Shown: positions 63,284 through 64,000 of the stretch, one piece after another | Layout: every line of letters begins with the position of its first letter | Position numbering within the stretch: position 1 is the first letter of the stretch | Origin: Photorhabdus khanii NC19 | GTDB lineage: Bacteria; Pseudomonadota; Gammaproteobacteria; Enterobacterales; Enterobacteriaceae | Length of the DNA: 64,000 nt | Reading direction: 5' to 3' | NCBI RefSeq assembly: GCF_000517265.1 | Contig: NZ_AYSJ01000006.1 | Location: 57,102 to 121,101, forward strand | Notes under the pieces: model-generated | What the model saw: only the letters and a program-made list of their open reading frames with translations | The model's database searches: none | Told to the model about the DNA's origin: nothing | Made by a program: the position numbers and the translations under genes

Positions 63284-63800
63284 AATCTTCTCCAATAAAA
63301 CAGGCCCGTATCACTGTCACGGAGCGACACCAGCGCTGACATTCTCAGGCGATCATAAGCTTGATTGGTCCAAGCAGAATATCAGGTGATAACATGAAAT
63401 TTATGATGGGAAACTCTCACTCGCAGCACGGTTAATAGCTTTCGTTGCAATACCTGCGCTGACAGCAACTATCTGTCATCAGTGCCTGCGAGATGATAGA
63501 TACCCGCAAAGTGTTCAATCTGGGATTCGGTACAGACATTACATGATGAATGTCTCTCTGGATACAGAAAAACGATGTGAGGCCCGTATCGCCACTTTCC
63601 AGCATTTAATACATCGAATTCCCCATTATCAGGATTAAACAACCCGATTTTGATCACATTTCGTACTATCCATTCAGACAGACAAATAATCACACATTAG
63701 AATAGTTTTCTTATGTCACTATCAAATTATCAATATTTTCTATGGAAAGATTACCGTTTTATCACCAAAGCCCGATTAACTTAAGAAAAGAGAAAGTACG
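63284..63800. other. Intergenic region upstream of vgrG and the exoprotein gene
   Basis: Divergent promoters for the minus T6SS operon and the plus-strand exoprotein should lie here. A 74-codon minus-strand frame starting with GTG (63469-63693) has no ribosome site and no family I recognise. No clear -35/-10 pair was assigned. Confidence 0.35.
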
Positions 63801-64000
63801 ATGGATAAGCGCAACACCCCGGTGATCAGGGCCACGAGTTATCTTTTAATTTACCTTACCGCCGTTTATCCCCTTCATCCGGCTATCGCCGCCGGCATAC
63901 TCAATGCCGGGCAACAAGTCACATTAAGCGCCGGTCACGATATCGATATGTCCCGTCCCCCCCACGTCAGAAAGCCTGTTGCGTGTCGCCGATTTAGCGG
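63801..64000 (+). CDS. Putative haemagglutinin-type exoprotein, 5' end only
   Basis: The ATG at 63801 follows AAGAGAAAG. The product starts MDKRNTPVIRATSYLLIYL, TAVYPLHPAIAAG, a signal peptide ending at AIAAG as in TpsA haemagglutinins, then LNAGQQVTLSAGHDIDM, the kind of repeat found inside filamentous haemagglutinin-like proteins. It lacks the N-terminal secretion domain expected after a TpsA signal peptide, so a deletion may have joined the signal to an internal repeat. A run of 7 C at 63957-63963 may shift the frame: with one C fewer it reads PPTSESLLRVADLA, which looks more natural. The gene leaves the window. Confidence 0.45.
   Translation, partial: MDKRNTPVIRATSYLLIYLTAVYPLHPAIAAGILNAGQQVTLSAGHDIDMSRPPHVRKPVACRRFS

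Noticed and set aside
63469-63693. 74-codon minus-strand frame upstream of vgrG
   Set aside because: Only a GTG start, no ribosome site and no recognised family; probably chance in the intergenic region.

Overview
The window looks like the accessory genome of an insect-pathogenic, nematode-associated enterobacterium, most probably Photorhabdus (Xenorhabdus is the alternative). The evidence is a full-length TcdA-type insecticidal toxin subunit, an intimin-like surface protein, a complete type VI secretion system (T6SS), and very many insertion sequences, several of them decayed. No tRNA, rRNA or CRISPR array was seen.

1-7,100 is a graveyard of mobile DNA. It holds decayed integrase and relaxase pieces of an integrative conjugative element, an intact Tn5-like IS4-family element, IS66 scraps, a lone HNH-type gene and an intact IS3-family element. 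7,106-15,170 carries an orphan tcdA-like gene beside a broken phage-type endolysin; no TcB or TcC partner is visible. 15,500-24,500 is again dominated by mobile elements: IS110 remnant, IS630, an IS1202-like (ISNCY) element that appears to enclose a DJ-1/PfpI gene, and IS5. Between them lie a TetR regulator and a truncated Tm-1-like gene. 24,500-30,100 carries an ABC-F ATPase, the 3' scrap of a subtilase, a TelA/XpaC-like pair and a DUF29 gene.

30,700-36,340 is one minus-strand block: an intimin-like outer-membrane protein, then a hybrid sensor kinase and a NarL-type response regulator. The intimin-like protein is the most striking gene here. After a normal beta-barrel and an Ig-like domain it ends in proline-rich repeats, a WH2-like motif, a short amphipathic segment and an acidic tail containing tryptophan. 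This is the order of the verprolin-central-acidic (VCA) region of host WASP proteins, which activates the Arp2/3 complex.

36,660-63,283 is a T6SS in two convergent operons. The plus operon is PAAR-like DUF4150, tssJ, tssK, tssL, tssM, tssA, tssB, tssC, hcp and an FHA gene. The minus operon is vgrG, DUF2169-pentapeptide, pentapeptide, DUF3540, tssE, tssF, tssG and clpV. A HigBA-type toxin-antitoxin module with a frameshifted toxin, and an IS256 scrap, sit where the operons meet. No dedicated effector gene is visible. The window ends in the first codons of a putative haemagglutinin-type exoprotein.
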